Source of the DNA: Asterella californica
Lineage: Eukaryota > Streptophyta > Marchantiopsida > Marchantiales > Aytoniaceae
Reading direction: 5' to 3'
Length of the DNA: 64,000 bases
NCBI GenBank assembly: GCA_036924285.1
Contig: JAYKYS010000009.1
Coordinates: forward strand, 4,712,001 to 4,776,000
How positions within the stretch are numbered: the stretch's first letter is position 1; each line of letters starts with the position of its first letter. Below are positions 40,446 through 53,612 of this stretch, one piece after another. A program made the translations under genes and the position numbers. The notes beneath the pieces were generated by a model. That model saw nothing but the letters and a program-made list of their open reading frames with translations. It had not been told where the DNA came from and did no database searches.

Positions 40446-42269
40446 TGTGTGTGTGTGTGTGTTCGGTTATAATTCGCTTCACTCCTGGGCCTTTATCTAG
40501 TTTATTGTCGCGTAGTCCGAAGAGGAAGCGGCCATCATAAAGGCTGCAGCGTAGGCTACGTTTTCTACGACACTTGACTCTGGCGCGCCGAAGGCCGTCG
40601 AGCACTGGAAGTAACGTTGAATCAGATGAAGAAAAACAATACGAAACAGGAGACTGAAAAGGACAACATAGCAGCTAACTCCTAGAGAAGTATAGCGTGG
40701 TAAAAGACTCTGGCGCGCCGAAGGCCGTCGAGCACTGGAAGGAACGTTGAATCAGATGAAGAAAAATAATACGAAACAGGAGACTGACAAGGGCAACATA
40801 GCAGCTAACTCGTAGAGAAGTATAGCATGGTAAAAGCAAATAGAGAACAGAGTACGCAAAGATTCAACACTCAAGTTGCAGAGAGTTACGTAGTCCAAAC
40901 AGCCTTGGGTTCAAAGTCGGAGGAGCAATTTTGCGAAACAAATGAGACTGAGAAGTTGCCCATGGACGGCTTGGGTGGTGGCAGGATATCCAGCATTTCC
41001 GTCCGTTCTTGACATAAATGCCATCCGAGAGATTCTACCTCACAGGTAATCACCAATTGGAAGACACTTGCCTGACAGAAACAGGACATCGAAGGGAGTT
41101 ACATGCTTAAGCAGGAACTCACTTCGATGGCCAAAGCTGATTCAGAATTGATTTTGATTTGGACCAAGCCTCTATATGCCCTGTGTTATACCTTCTCGCT
41201 CGTAAAAATGGAAGATTTTCTGTCAAAACCATCTTGCTGAATAGCATGAGACTATCTGGTGTCTTGCAGGTTCCCGTTTCTCCTCGTAGACAGAGTGATC
41301 GAGTACAATCCTGGCGTTTCAGCGGTAGCAATCAAGAATGTTACCATCAACGACAACTTTTTCCCAGGTCACTTCCCCGAGAGGCCGATTATGCCCGGAG
41401 TTCTCATGGTCGAAGTGAGCATCCTATCTTTTACTCCCTTGCGTGCCTTATCTCGTATCTGTTCCCTCCAGATAGATATTTTTCTCTAATCCTTATTTGC
41501 CGGGTTGTATTGACGAGCTGTATGTTACTTGTCTCCAATGCTTGTCGTTTCTCATCTTTGGTTGTGAATGCACCACACATATAGTGCCCCTCATAATTGG
41601 GGTAAGTCATAAATACTGCGTGTATCCTTGTGGACAACGGGGAAAACGCATGATCTGTGATGCTCTAAGGTAAACTTAGTTTCAGTGCCGCGTTGTTCTT
41701 TCTCTGAAGAATTCTTGAGAACTTCCCAACGAAGCCCGCCATCATGTGATCTTTTAAGCCAAGTAGAAATAGTTTATTCGCGTTAAGGTCACCAAAGGTA
41801 CACCTACTTTGCTTGTCCTGGCAAATGCATGGAAGTGTTGTCAATGAGTACTCTCCTGCTGTGAACTTCTGCATCTTGACTGAGATCGTTGAGCATGATA
41901 AACAGTAAAGTGAACCTTGTTAACGCACATAGACAGGGTCGTGACTCCACCAAAGGGCGATGCTGCAGAACTGTCGATTGTGGATAGCTCACGTGGGGTT
42001 ACCGTTTTGTGCAGGCAATGGCCCAAGTGGGTGGTATTGTGATGCTCCAGCCTGATGTTGGAGGTTCAAAGGAGACTTTCTTCTTTGCTGGGGTCGACAA
42101 AGTGCGCTTCAGGAAGCCTGTTATTGCTGGAGACACGCTCGTGATGCGGATGAATCTTATCAAGCTTCAGAAGCGATTTGGGATAGCCAAAATGGAAGGG
42201 AAAGCATACGTTGGGGGTGATGTGGTGTGTGAGGGTGAGTTTTTGATGGCTTTAGGTAGTGAGGAGTAA
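39921..42269 (+). CDS. FABZ: Plastid 3-hydroxyacyl-[acyl-carrier-protein] dehydratase (FabZ), four exons
   Basis: Dehydrates 3-hydroxyacyl-ACP in the elongation cycle of plastid type II fatty-acid synthase. Exons by frame and GT-AG sites: 39,921-40,212, 40,985-41,045, 41,270-41,414 and 42,015-42,269, giving 250 residues. Residues 1 to about 95 are Ser/Ala/Val-rich with few acidic residues at the start, as in a chloroplast transit peptide ([20 protein letters not shown]). The hot-dog domain follows: [87 protein letters not shown], and the end [15 protein letters not shown]. The catalytic His is in PGHFP (residue 152) and the catalytic Glu is residue 166, the last codon of exon 3. All catalytic parts are intact, so the gene looks functional. 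Neighbouring DNA is repeats, with no operon-like context. Confidence 0.95.
40398..40463 (+). repeat. (GA)n(GT)n microsatellite in FabZ intron 1
   Basis: An uninterrupted GA run of about 40 nt turns directly into a GT run of about 20 nt. It lies in the 772-bp first intron. Confidence 0.9.
40576..40835 (+). repeat. 130-bp tandem duplication in FabZ intron 1
   Basis: GACTCTGGCGCGCCGAAGGC starts at 40,576 and again at 40,706. The two 130-bp copies differ at only a handful of positions (for example AAGTAACG versus AAGGAACG), so the duplication is recent. Confidence 0.92.
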
Positions 42270-44950
42270 AGTTCTTCCGTGCTTGGCTTCTCATCACATC
42301 TCTTACACCCTTCGTATCTCGAAGTTCAGCTTCAGGGATAAAGTAATCGCACGTGCTATTGGCATCAACCATATGCTTAATTGTCGATGTAAGCGCAAGG
42401 AAAGGAACTGCATCCCAGAATCTCTTGACGTGCTAGGCAGATATTAGGTTGACTCATTTTTGGTCTTTAGATGCATTACAGGCCACTTTTAGTGGAAGTA
42501 TGTAGCCTTTTAACTGTCAATTTATAAAGGAGCCTGGTAATGAAATCATATGGGGACTGGTTTTTTCCTACTTCAGTGGGCTTCACCATACGGTGTCAGG
42601 TCTGGCTGTTATAACCTACTCTCGTAAATCTTAATCTTGCCAACCCACGTAACTGCCACCAGCTTTTCATTCCAGAAGCATTCTGGTGGGTTGAAGGCCC
42701 GGAGAGCCAGAGCAGACGAGTGGGTGACATTACAGTGACAGAAGGCTGAGCTTAGAATACATCACACCACCGATCTCACATATGCTATTGGTTCTACCTT
42801 TGACGGGCTACCTTCAAGTGTACGCGGGTAGTATGTGCATTGCTGCTATGCACATAGACCGAAATATACTAGAAGCGCCACGCAAAAGTAATCCCGTTTT
42901 CCAAAGCCTAGGCTTGAAATTTGTGAGGAAAATGCAAGATCCTGGAACTTATTGTCAAGAGTGTGACGCAAGCTTGACTCTTGCTTACAACACTTATTCA
43001 GGATCCTCAACGGTTCCTGAATGGTGACAAATCTTGCTGCGGGTTTTTAAACTTCACTGGATAGTACGATCTTATATTCCTGATAACGTAATCCCGAAGC
43101 AAAGAAAGAGATTCTGAACTGGTTCTTAGTGGTGAACAGTCAGCTCCGCGTGCTGGGAGACTGCAATCGTACTGCGCTGGAGTCTTGCATGTGACGTTGA
43201 AAATGTCGGAGCACCTGTTCTCAAACTTTACACAGCAAGTTACCAACACCGACTATAGCAGCAGGCCTGTCACCTCGTCCTTCCATAGGGTTGATTTTTA
43301 AAACTGGAAAGTGCGAAGAAGTCCAACGCTACAGTAGCAGTATTACGAGCTGAGGATACTGCGAAGACTGTAGACAGCAGCAACCGGCACACAAAGCAAT
43401 GGTGGACACCAAGCCAACGTCCGTCCGCCGAACATTCCATTACCTGAACCTGGCGTAGTGGTGCTGGATCACCACTGTCGGGTACTTACACAGCGATGGC
43501 ATTAGTGATAACCCAGTAGAACAAGAGCGGTTTTACAACGAGTGTCATTGTCAACGTGAATAGATGGAGTGCAAATATGATTCTCAGGAACGAACGAGGC
43601 TGAAGTGAATTGAACTGACTGGGTGCATATTAGCGATTGAATATGGCATGCTATACTCATCATCAACAGGACGAATATCTGAACCTTTTCCCGGGGTATA
43701 CCAGGCAGACGGTATTGTATTGGCTGGTGTGTCGTACCTGAGTGTGATTCTCCATGTGGCGAGTTTAGCTTACCAACTGGGCTTGGCACATTCTGCGCTT
43801 TAGACTGCTTTTCTTTTGCTTACTACTGGAGATAGGCAAATGGGTTACATAATTGATTTCAGGAAAATAGACTTCAAAGCTTGAACTTGATAACTTGAAG
43901 GCTAAAACTTGAGGGCTCAGGGAACGTACTACATGCTTCTGACATCTACTTCTGGTGATCTTTGGTACCGGTTTTACCTGTCTTCTTTCTGGTATGCTCA
44001 TCTTACTTAATCAATGCTTTTCCATGTCGTCGCTGTATCATTGAGCCGAAACAAGGTGCTGCCAATTCAATGACTTTGCGAGGTTATACATTCGCTCAAG
44101 AGAAGGTGAAAGTAGTGAAGACAGTCAAATATGGAGTAAATATTCAAGGTGGATTAAACGTCAAAGCAGAAAACGACAGTAATATTCCCTTGTCCACCCT
44201 CAAATGCATAGCAATGCCTCTTTGGTTGGTGTTTTCTAGTACCATCTAGGACTGTAAAGTAGAATATACTTGAACAGGTAAGGAGATATTTTAATACTTA
44301 GACACGACAAACCACTCAGTATATTCATACATTCTTTACCACGCTCCAAATGAGGATGGTATCCCAGCTAAGTGTTCCAACAGACACTAACACCGAATAG
44401 TTTTGCATGAGAGTGCACCAAATAGATGCATATATTCATTGAACGATGTTAGTTGGTAGGTAAAAGAAGTTGTCTCCCCAAGGTAAACTAAATAAATAAA
44501 ATGGAAGGAGAAGATAAGAAGTGAAAGAAACTCTTCCTTGGCACCTCCTTCCTAATACAGGATTAAAGTACGTTTATAATACCAGCCGGTTTAGGGTGTT
44601 ACAGTAGAGATCATAACTAGGGTTTAGAGGTGCACAGTTGAGTCTAGAGGGAATAGTAGGTAGGGTTATGAGTAAAAACAAATTTTAGGGTGTAATTTTA
44701 GAGTTTAATATTCATTATAACTAATTTATAATTTAGAGTAAATAGGGGTTACTTTTACATATAATCACCCATTAACTAATGGTAAGGTGTATTATACGTA
44801 CAACCATTAGTTCTGGACCATCTAATGGTAATAGTATAAACATGGTATTATAATCCATACTCCAGAACGGGTAAGTTAATACGCCCCGTACTTATATCTC
44901 AAGTCTCCTAGTCACATGCATTATTTGTATTTGCATTCATGCAGGTCAAA
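42270..44950. other. Intergenic DNA, no gene recognised
   Basis: The first few hundred bases must hold the FabZ 3' UTR, but I cannot place a poly-A signal with confidence. The rest has no frame with recognisable motifs. Near 44,770-44,830 AACTAATGGT and ACCATTAGTT form a short inverted repeat. Confidence 0.5.
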
Positions 44951-44959
44951 TTCCCAGCA

Positions 44960-45140
44960 TGCTGGCATATGTACAAGCAATTTGCTTGATCACACCCCCA
45001 GTAGGTTCCTTGAGCTTGATCACACCGTCTTACGATGTATGGCTTGATCACACCCCTGACTGGCTGTTGCCTGTAAAACCAGTCACTTTGTGATTTTACT
45101 CACATGTGAAACTGCACATATTAAATTTCCTAGCATGTAT
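44960..45140. repeat. Dispersed repeat with TTGATCACACC motifs
   Basis: GCTTGATCACACC occurs three times in about 80 bp, followed by CTGACTGGCTGTTGCCTGTAA and AACCAGTCACTTTGTGATTT. A diverged relative lies at 55,135-55,240 (GCTTGATCACATT, TTGACTGGCTACTGACTGTA, AACCAGTTACTCTATCATTT). Confidence 0.6.
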
Positions 45141-46420
45141 AGTCTAACTATTTTGATTAAATATTTTGAATTACAGTGATATTTAGTCAAGGTTGGAACT
45201 ACTAAAATGATGAACCAAACTTTTAATGATAACTAAACACTTAATTGACTATTAGGATGTAATAGTCAGTTAATTGGAAATTTATGCTTGGAGGGTTCAG
45301 TAAGCAATTTTCTTATAAATAATTGCAAGTAAAAAATAGGATAAAACTAAATAAAATAATTTTAATTATTAAATAATTTTAAAACAAATTAAGATGATTT
45401 ATATTAATATATTTATTTTGAAAATATATTTTCAGTTAAAAGTAATAATTTTATTTTAGAGAAAGAATAAAATAATCAACAAAATACAAAAGTTGTCCTC
45501 ACTCTGAAACATATTTGTCTCTTACCTCATACATTTTCAAATGCCATCTTCACTTCATAACGGAGTTGAAAGTTTTTAAATTCAAGCATATATTTTCTAC
45601 CAAAGTGAATGAGAAGATCTGTTTACACGTCAATTATTATATCGTTTAATATATGCTTTATTTTAGTTGCAACATCTCCAAACTGTTACTTGGTTGTGTT
45701 CTCAAAGTAAGTGTAAATATGTCTTTTTAGCTACATCAGTAATTCCCTGATACAACTGCTGAAATGTTATTGTGGATGTATATCTACCTTTCATGCTTTT
45801 TAAGTGTAGCTTGTACACTCATAAAGAATCTTCGTTTGCGGCGAACTATCAAGAAAGTCTAAAAGTATGTGAAAGTGGGTAGATACTCCGATAGAGATTC
45901 ATATATATCTGATCAAGATCATCTTTAAAGGATTAATGTATATTTCTGTGGTTTATATTTGATAAACTACGAATATTCTTTCCGTACACTAATGTTTACG
46001 TTCTAAACTTGACAAACCACAATTTAGTCACGATTTTAAGATCAGAAGTTTGATATTTATTATCTGGGTTTTGTCCAAGAGCCAAGAGTCGATATGTCTT
46101 TGTTTAGGTTGGAGAAATAGATAAACCACTGTTTAGGTTCGGTTTAGATTTGTAAAAATTGATATGCCATGATTGATATGTTCTATTTTGGTATGAGAGA
46201 TTGTCACATCACACTTTAAAAGTTCAGGAGAAAGCTAAATAAACGAGAAAACAAACGATAAAGAGCTTCACGTCAAGTCCCGGCTATTATATATTATATA
46301 TTCTAAGTATATTAGCATTCAAAAAATATACATGGTTTATATTACATAAAAATTATAGTGTTTTGATTATATGGTAAACCATATTTTACCAAAATTTATT
46401 TGATAGATACTTAATATGTT
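45141..46420. other. AT-rich spacer
   Basis: I see nothing beyond low-complexity AT-rich sequence. Confidence 0.5.
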
Positions 46421-46423
46421 TTT

Positions 46424-46740
46424 CGAACTTGACCCCACCGCTATTAACATAGCATTACTTGATCGCACTCTCGCAATAGCAGGTTCAGTTGGTCAAATGT
46501 CACATCATCTGAATGTGAAACATGCAAATTAGCACCCAGTCATATATCTACATGAAAAGTTTAGTTTAAAACATCTTTACAGAAAATGATAAATCTAGAT
46601 TATCTCTTCCTTGTCTTATCAGTGCAATTTGTCTTCATATGACGCTAAACCTGTTGAACTGACTGAACCTACTGTTTCCAGTCAACATGCGATAAAATAA
46701 TATGATCTTAAGAGGGTTAGGGTCAAGTCCGACAAACGTG
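46424..46740. mobile_element. TIR element, copy 1 of a three-copy family
   Basis: Left end TTTTTCGAACTTGACCCCAC, right end GGGTCAAGTCCGACAAACG, which are imperfect inverted repeats of about 33 bp (CGAACTTGACCC against GGGTCAAGTCCG). The inversion extends inward: AGCAGGTTCAGTTGGTCAA on the left against TTGAACTGACTGAACCTACT on the right. Too short to encode a transposase, so MITE-like or fold-back. Related copies lie at 53,350-53,612 and 55,585-56,020. Confidence 0.6.
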
Positions 46741-46917
46741 TTAGGGTTACGATAAAATAAATCTCTATCCATATCCTACCAACAAAGATTCGGTAGAATG
46801 GTTTATAAAAATAAACCACTTTCTTTAAAAGTTTATGTAATACATATTATTGAATTCCAAGTTATCACTACGCACCACTCTTTCTTCCAGCTACTTGTTT
46901 GTGAACCTTCAGTCTGA

Positions 46918-47450
46918 AATCTGAGTGAAACCCCGCTATAATCACACTCGTTATAGTCACAGTCCCGTTATATTCACAAATATCAAGAGGACTGATTTTT
47001 TCTAACGTAAACGTTTTCTTTATAATCATTATCACACTATATTTAAGCATGTACTTTTTTAAAAATTTACTAGAGGAGGTGGTTATAGACAGTACTCGGT
47101 TACCCTAACATCATGTATGGATTGTGAAATGCTTGTTATTTCTCATTTCTTAGTTCCAGAGTTTTTGTTTTTCATTATCATAAATATGAGAAAAAATAAA
47201 AATGTTACGATGTCTGAGGAATTCAGTTGAGTTTTGATGAAGCCTTAATCTTTACAACATTTTATGAGGACTCTAAGATATATGATCACATTCCAAAGAT
47301 ATCTTCAGAAAAAAGATTACTATACGTTTATACTCACGTTCTTGAGTTTTACGTTTGTAATCGTGATTATGTATTATATTAGCACAAATATTTGTTATCA
47401 CAAAGATGCAAAGCACCAAGTGTGTGATTATAACGAGGTATCACTGTATA
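46918..47450. mobile_element. Pogo/Tc1-mariner-like MITE
   Basis: The left end GAGTGAAACCCCGCTATAATC and the right end GATTATAACGAGGTATCACTG (47,427-47,447) are inverted copies of each other over about 28 bp. The CAGTGAAACCYCG...TATAA start resembles the TIRs of plant pogo-like MITEs. The inside is AT-rich. A clean TA duplication is not visible on the left. Confidence 0.5.
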
Positions 47451-48200
47451 ATTTGCCCTGGATAAAGGTTACTTGGTTAAGTGTTATAATTTATAATTCA
47501 AATACTCGTAAACCTGTTATTTTGTTATCTGTATGGTTTAGGTACTCTGTTACTTTGTTAATACTCTATTCCTACTCTGGATATGTGTTGTTTTAGAAGA
47601 TGTATTGATAATTGATAAATAACTATCGATCATGAATCTGTAACAACTATTTGTAAGTATTGGAAATACAGTAAAATCGGTGCCAGAAAATCAAATTATG
47701 ATTATATTTCCTTACCTTCACTTAAATATCTAACTTTGAGATGAAAGAACAGAGTTAAATCACTTACTTCAGCATTTGGAAGAATTGAGCTTGGTCTGGA
47801 GTGGCAGATGTATGTGGATGTTTTAATTGATTTTGTGATGACCACTGAGGATACAAAGATCTGATAACAAAAAACAGATTTATGTAAAAGAAGTCTTATA
47901 TATATTTTCCTTATATCTTGTTCAAAGTGATATGAGTTTTGTAACTTCTTTCAGTGAAAAGCTAAATATTGTATCATGTAAGAACTGAGTTTTGAATTTT
48001 AAACATCATCTCAATAACAACTTTTCATGCATGTGCTTATCATGCTGTACCGTAGGTTCTTTTTGTTCTTGTGTTGTTATTCTAATAGAATTTATTGTTA
48101 ATGTGTTATAACATATGAGCTAAGTATTGGTTATGCGTTATAATACTTAGATGGTTACTATGTTACTATGTTATATTTTGTAAATATCCAAGTTCCACTG
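47451..48200. other. AT-rich spacer
   Basis: No gene or clear repeat recognised. Confidence 0.5.
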
Positions 48201-48233
48201 GAATGAACATTTGTTCCGTAAGAAAACTGTATT

Positions 48234-48582
48234 TTTTTTCTTCTTCAGTCTTTGAAATCTACTGTCGATCTTCTTCAGTTCTCGAAGTTAGAAAATGTCT
48301 TCCTCAGTTTTCAACGGGCTGTCTTCTGGGTAACAATTGTGATAAATATCTCAACTTTGAATATGTAATTACACAGTCGACTTCCATGGTTCCAAAAACA
48401 CGGTACGAAAAAAATTATTTTTTTCTTCACTCTCCAACCAACATTACCTGCACCCGCGCGAACAAACTACGATGTGTAACGAACTATATAATCGCGACCA
48501 AAAACAGTCGACTGCAGGTATTTTCTAACTTCGGGGCTGAGGAAGACCGACAGTCGATTTCGGGGACTGAGGAAGAAGAAAT
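48234..48582. repeat. Fold-back repeat with about 64-bp arms
   Basis: The left arm (48,234-48,297, with CTACTGTCGATCTTCTTCAG and CGAAGTTAGAAAAT) is the reverse complement, with mismatches, of the right arm (48,519-48,582, with ATTTTCTAACTTCGGGGCTG and GACAGTCGATTTCGGGGACT). The spacer is about 220 bp. Each arm itself has two CTTCAGT-like repeats. Confidence 0.75.
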
Positions 48583-48589
48583 CTGAGGA

Positions 48590-51500
48590 AAACTGTGACC
48601 AGAGAAGGGAAAGTCGACATGTGGAGCAATGCGCCCACATAAAAGCTACTGACAAAGGATGCCATCGCAAAGAACGTGATTGGCAGAGTCCATGAATGGC
48701 CCACCACCACGCTCTGACAGTTTCTCAGCTTGAAAGCCGTGAACTTCGGGAGAAGCCCGATTGGAGTAGATTGGAGGAGCTGGGCTATGTAGACAACGCT
48801 CGTTTTCTACGTGGTAACGAGCATAATACTACTATGTAGAACTGAGCTGATCTCAATGGCATCATCTTTGTGCTGCGGCGTGGAAAGGTTCAAACCTGTC
48901 AGAAGCCTGCCATTCCTTTACAGTTGGGAGTCGCGAGTTATATAGGTCCGACTGTACATGGCTTTCGGCTACCGTAGCCCCAAAACAGTAACTTTGATCC
49001 AGCACTGCCGTAGTTGCCTCTAAATTTGGCGACGCGCTCGTGGGCTAAATGACTGCCTTACCTCTCTTATTTCCGAGTCTCTGGGCTGCGATGTGTCAGC
49101 TGGTGACTATCTCTACCAGCCCGTTCCATCTCCAGTCGGTCGGGACGTGCGCCTGTGCTCTCATGCTTGATACAAGCACACATTCAACAAGGATACGTAC
49201 TTACTGCTCCTTAGTGAAAAGTACAATTCTTTGATTTTGCCGGAGGTAATATTGTATTTTCATAAATATCCACAAGTGGCGACAAGATCTAATGGCATGA
49301 GGGCTAAAACTACCGTAGTTGGGAAATGGAGTTTGCGGGTACCACGGAGTTACGGAACGTTGGCATCCGAAGGGTACGTTTAGCCGTCGAGGGTTCTGGT
49401 CAACTCTTCAATTATTTGGGACTTTTTGTACTAGTTCCTTTATAAGCATGCCCCAGCAGAAATTTACTTTTCTGTCTACAAAATATCTGTTTCGTGGGGA
49501 CAAAGTAGAGCGCGTTCAGTTCACTGGGAAAGTAGTGCCGGTACAAACGCAAGGCGGGGAGAAAGGAAAGACGAAAGGTCCTTCCTCCGAAGCATATTTT
49601 TCATGTGTCAACGCTGATCATTTTATCCTCATGATTGGGATATTGTGGTCGATGGAGACAAAGGGATTACAGTCGTCCTTGGCTGTATGTTACATGGATA
49701 TTTTCAGTATTTATTATCAACAAGTTATTTGGTTGTCCTTGTTAAATTGTTATATTTTTGGGACTTTGTTTATTTACTCGAGTAATTGTTATATTACACT
49801 TATAAATTATAATTTGCGAATATATTTAATCGAGTAAATAATATATTTATAGAAAATCCGTTAAATGCATATTGGGGTGGAGATGAGATGTATCACACAC
49901 AGCTAACGGTGGTCACGAGACGATTAGTCTCGATTACGGAACTGAGCTGAATTACGAACCACAAGGAGGAGTTTCTTGGAGTGAATTTTTCAAAGTTAGA
50001 GGTGAAACTCTTCTGGGATCCTTAGTGTCTAAACTTGGAGAAGATCCTATGTCACTGGTTCCTGATTATGGAAAAGCAATGTGTGATTCCTGAACGGCGT
50101 GACTACAAGTGATCCAGAAGACCTTATTTTCCTGGTTTGATTTCAGAGAATTGAGAAATTTAACTATTATGCAGAAATATTTTTGGTTAATTACTTCTTC
50201 ATCTCACTTTGGAATCTATAGAATAAAGAATCCACTTAAAACTATTCATCAGCTTTACAAGTTATGATTTATTAAATATTGAAAAGTTTATAGAAAAAAT
50301 ATTTTGAGATATTTTGAGCAAAAGGAATCTTTTTTCATACTCAAAATACTCTGAGAAGACAAAAGAATATTCGTTTTGGACTTTTAAACCCATACTCAGG
50401 TTGTAAACGATAATGTTTTGAAACGCTGTTTTTCGTAAAAGAGCTAAAATTCTAATATTGATGTTATAGAGCTTCGAGAAGCGATATGGAAAATCAGCGT
50501 ATGTTCGTCACGTTGAAGCAACTTCGATACAAATTACTGACGAGATTAGAGATAAGACTGAATGTTTTGTGTTAGTTTCTCGCCAAAAGTTTGGTCCGCT
50601 TAAAGTTTATATAGACATTCCACTATAGGAGAAAGGAAAAAGTGTGCTGAGACATTTATCTGACAGTTCACAGTATTATGGTATTATTCATGTTTGAATC
50701 TCTCAGCAACGAGCATCCCCAATCTCGTGTGTTTTTTCTATCTCTCGCTTACATATGCTAGACGAATGCGTGGGTCATCCATGTAGAGTAACGGAAAAAG
50801 CACAACAGAAAGCTTAGCTTGAAAGGAAACTGAGGAATACGAGCAAACCGATCCAAAAAGTCTTCGGGTTCTTTGTGTTGGTCACATTGTCTCTTTGTGG
50901 GACAAGGATCCAAGGTGCTATCCCTACTTGGGGACACAATATTGTGTTGTGTTTACTATTTGTATAGTCTTTGATGTTTCTTGCGAGAAAAATCTCTAAA
51001 GGATAATAAGATATCATGATTAGTGATACGTTTGCAGTGACTGGACTGTTAAAAGTCCAGGCCTGACGAAGTCTTGTAAAGATGATCCCAAGGAACTTTC
51101 AATCCATTATAGTAATTCATTTGCTACTGATTAGTTAAACCCTGCATGATGGAATTTTGTAAAATCAGCCTTTGGTAACTTTCGCTTCATTGTGTTTAAC
51201 TTGGTTTTCCAAGTTGTCACGTGTCAAAGAAAATACAAATAATTCATAAACTTGTACTCCTTTTTCGTGAGATAAAAGATAGATAAAATACTTAAACAAA
51301 GCGTAATATGAAAACCACTAAACATAATGTGTTGATGTATCTCTTGTGTATATTATTGATATATAAACGTAGGCTGGTCATTTTTCATCAACAACTGGAT
51401 TTTCAAAATGAATTAGTAAACAAGATGGATATTTAGCAAGGAAGCAAAAAGGGTAAAAACTATTGTCTATGTTATTGATGGTAAACTCCGCATAGATAAA

Positions 51501-53340
51501 TATTAACATGTATTTAGGAAAAATTCAAAATTCAAAATTATTTTCATAACAAGAGAAACGAGACCCTCGAGGACTAGCTCAAGGGTTACCAAAAGTATCT
51601 CAACCTGTTGTGCAAAATTCGACTCTTGTTTTCTTTCCAGAGATTGTGATGTTTGTGTCCCATGCTTGGAAGTTATGTACACTATTCTACTATGTTCAAC
51701 ATGTTGAGAGAAATCTTACTGATATCTCATTAGAATTGCTCGATCACACTTGCACACATTGAGTATGGATATGTTGCTTGCCCTTTCGTTAGCTAAGTGT
51801 GTCTCTTTGAACTAGAATACTAGAATCAGTGATGTCTAATAAAGAATTAAATTCATAGATTTATTCATTCTTTAGGTTTATGTGTGTTCTCAAGACGTGA
51901 TATTTTATCAAGATCGACTGGTTATCATTCAGTTCTGTTGTCAGGTCATATACCTATCTTCTACTTGTACTAATAAAAGAAGAAGAAAATAAAATATTAA
52001 CATTCAATAACTAAATGTTTGGACATAATATAGCTCTGATAGTATCAAATCGCCTTCTGAATAGCCTCCATTTTGTTTTACCTACCGTAAATAAGAGACA
52101 ATTTCCTAAAATAACCATAATACTTACCAATGGCTAGGCTACTGAGGATCAATGTGAGTCAATAATCAATTGTACAAACATAACACATTCCATAAATTAG
52201 AGTTTATTGTTTTGGAGAAAGACTGTATAGTGACAGTGATTGTGCATTTGAGTCCATGGAATCCATAATTGCATACTCGCATACTCTTTCACTTGCATGT
52301 TTGCACGCGGGCATTCATGAATAATACTGACGGTAATGTGCTAAATACATTACTGGATCCAAGATGTATAATGCATAGGAGAATGGCCGTACAAGTCACC
52401 CGACAATTGTAACAGTTTTCTTTATTTTATAGTATAATAGAATTAACGGTTGATAATATTAATTGACTTAGATTTTGAGAATGAAATCATTATTGGAAAA
52501 TTATTTAGGTACATAGCACTCTCTAGCAAAATTGATCTTCTCTTAGTATGAAAGTCCAATTTACTAAGAGTTGCTCTGCACTTACATTTTCAAAATTGCG
52601 AAAAAGGTGTTCACGCGTACGAGTAAAGGTTGATATTTAGCGAGAGATCCAGACTGCAGATAGTTTCGAAACTACGAATAGGGTTGGAGTGGAATCGTAC
52701 AGTCTCGCTCAGTTCAAGAGATGGTTCTAAAATAGATCATTTTCAGTTCAATTTTCATAATTCCTCGAATCACTTATGTCAGATTAATTTATTTAGTGAA
52801 ACTGCAGAGTCCAGTGCGGAGACAAACATAGAAACTATCTTCTAGATGCACCAAAAATGACAAAAACTGCGATAAAACATGTTTTGAAACTGTAAGTGGA
52901 GATACGCTATAAATCTCCATACTAATTCATTTGAAAAAGAATGTGACGTGAGACTTATCGACTTAAAACAAAAGAAATAAGTTTTATAAAGAATGTAGTA
53001 AAGAGTAGCGCAATACTGCTGACTTTCGATGGACTCCATGGTTTAATTATATTCCGGAGTAGAACTACGTTCTTTCTTTTATTATGGTTTGTGTGCGTGT
53101 GTCACTGGGACCTTGTTGAGTTCAACTCCCTTGATACCCGTGCTCCCACCATACGATCTCGTCGATGACATACTGTACTCGTGCACATTCTCAAAATTAC
53201 TTGGAACAAGTTAAACTTGAAATCAAATCTAAATGTTCGATTATAGAGTAAATAACTTTCAGGAATAGTATAAGAATTTAAGAATTTCAAAGAGTATATT
53301 ATTTTCAGAAATCATCTAATATATATAGAAATCATTGCAT
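48590..53340. other. Intergenic DNA, no gene recognised
   Basis: 48,600-49,330 is less AT-rich but no frame shows known motifs. The 172-codon frame at 49,319-49,837 has atypical composition at its end and no domain. The rest is AT-rich. Confidence 0.45.
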
Positions 53341-53349
53341 TATTTCATC

Positions 53350-53612
53350 GCACCTTTGATGGACAACAGAAGGTTCAGTAGGTCAAAGTACCAAGTCATT
53401 TGAATGGGAATGTGCATGTTAGCAGTAAAATCGTGTATTTAGAAGGAAAGTTAAGTTTGTATTTTACAGTAAATTATCCGTCCAGATTATCTCTTATTTA
53501 ACTTAGTGAGTATTTTTGCATATCGATCTACCTGCTAAATTTACTATTGTTAGTGAAAAGTGAAGTAACACCATCATAAGAGGCGTGGGGTCAAGTCCCA
53601 CAAACCTTCTGA
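53350..53612. mobile_element. TIR element, partial copy 2
   Basis: Contains AGAAGGTTCAGTAGGTCAAA near the left and AAGAGGCGTGGGGTCAAGTC with CCACAAAC at the right end, matching the inner and right ends of the element at 46,424-46,740. The outer left TIR is not recognisable. Confidence 0.5.

Noticed and set aside
43962..44249. 95-codon + strand frame with a hydrophobic start
   Set aside because: The signal-peptide look of the N-terminus is not backed by any domain, and no splice or promoter context was visible.
44590..44710. Several TTTAGGG-like words, suggesting an interstitial telomere repeat
   Set aside because: The words are irregularly spaced and mixed with other sequence. There is no continuous (TTTAGGG)n run.
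49319..49837. 172-codon + strand frame
   Set aside because: No motif, no splice context, and an aromatic/Ile-rich AT-driven C-terminal half. Most likely chance.
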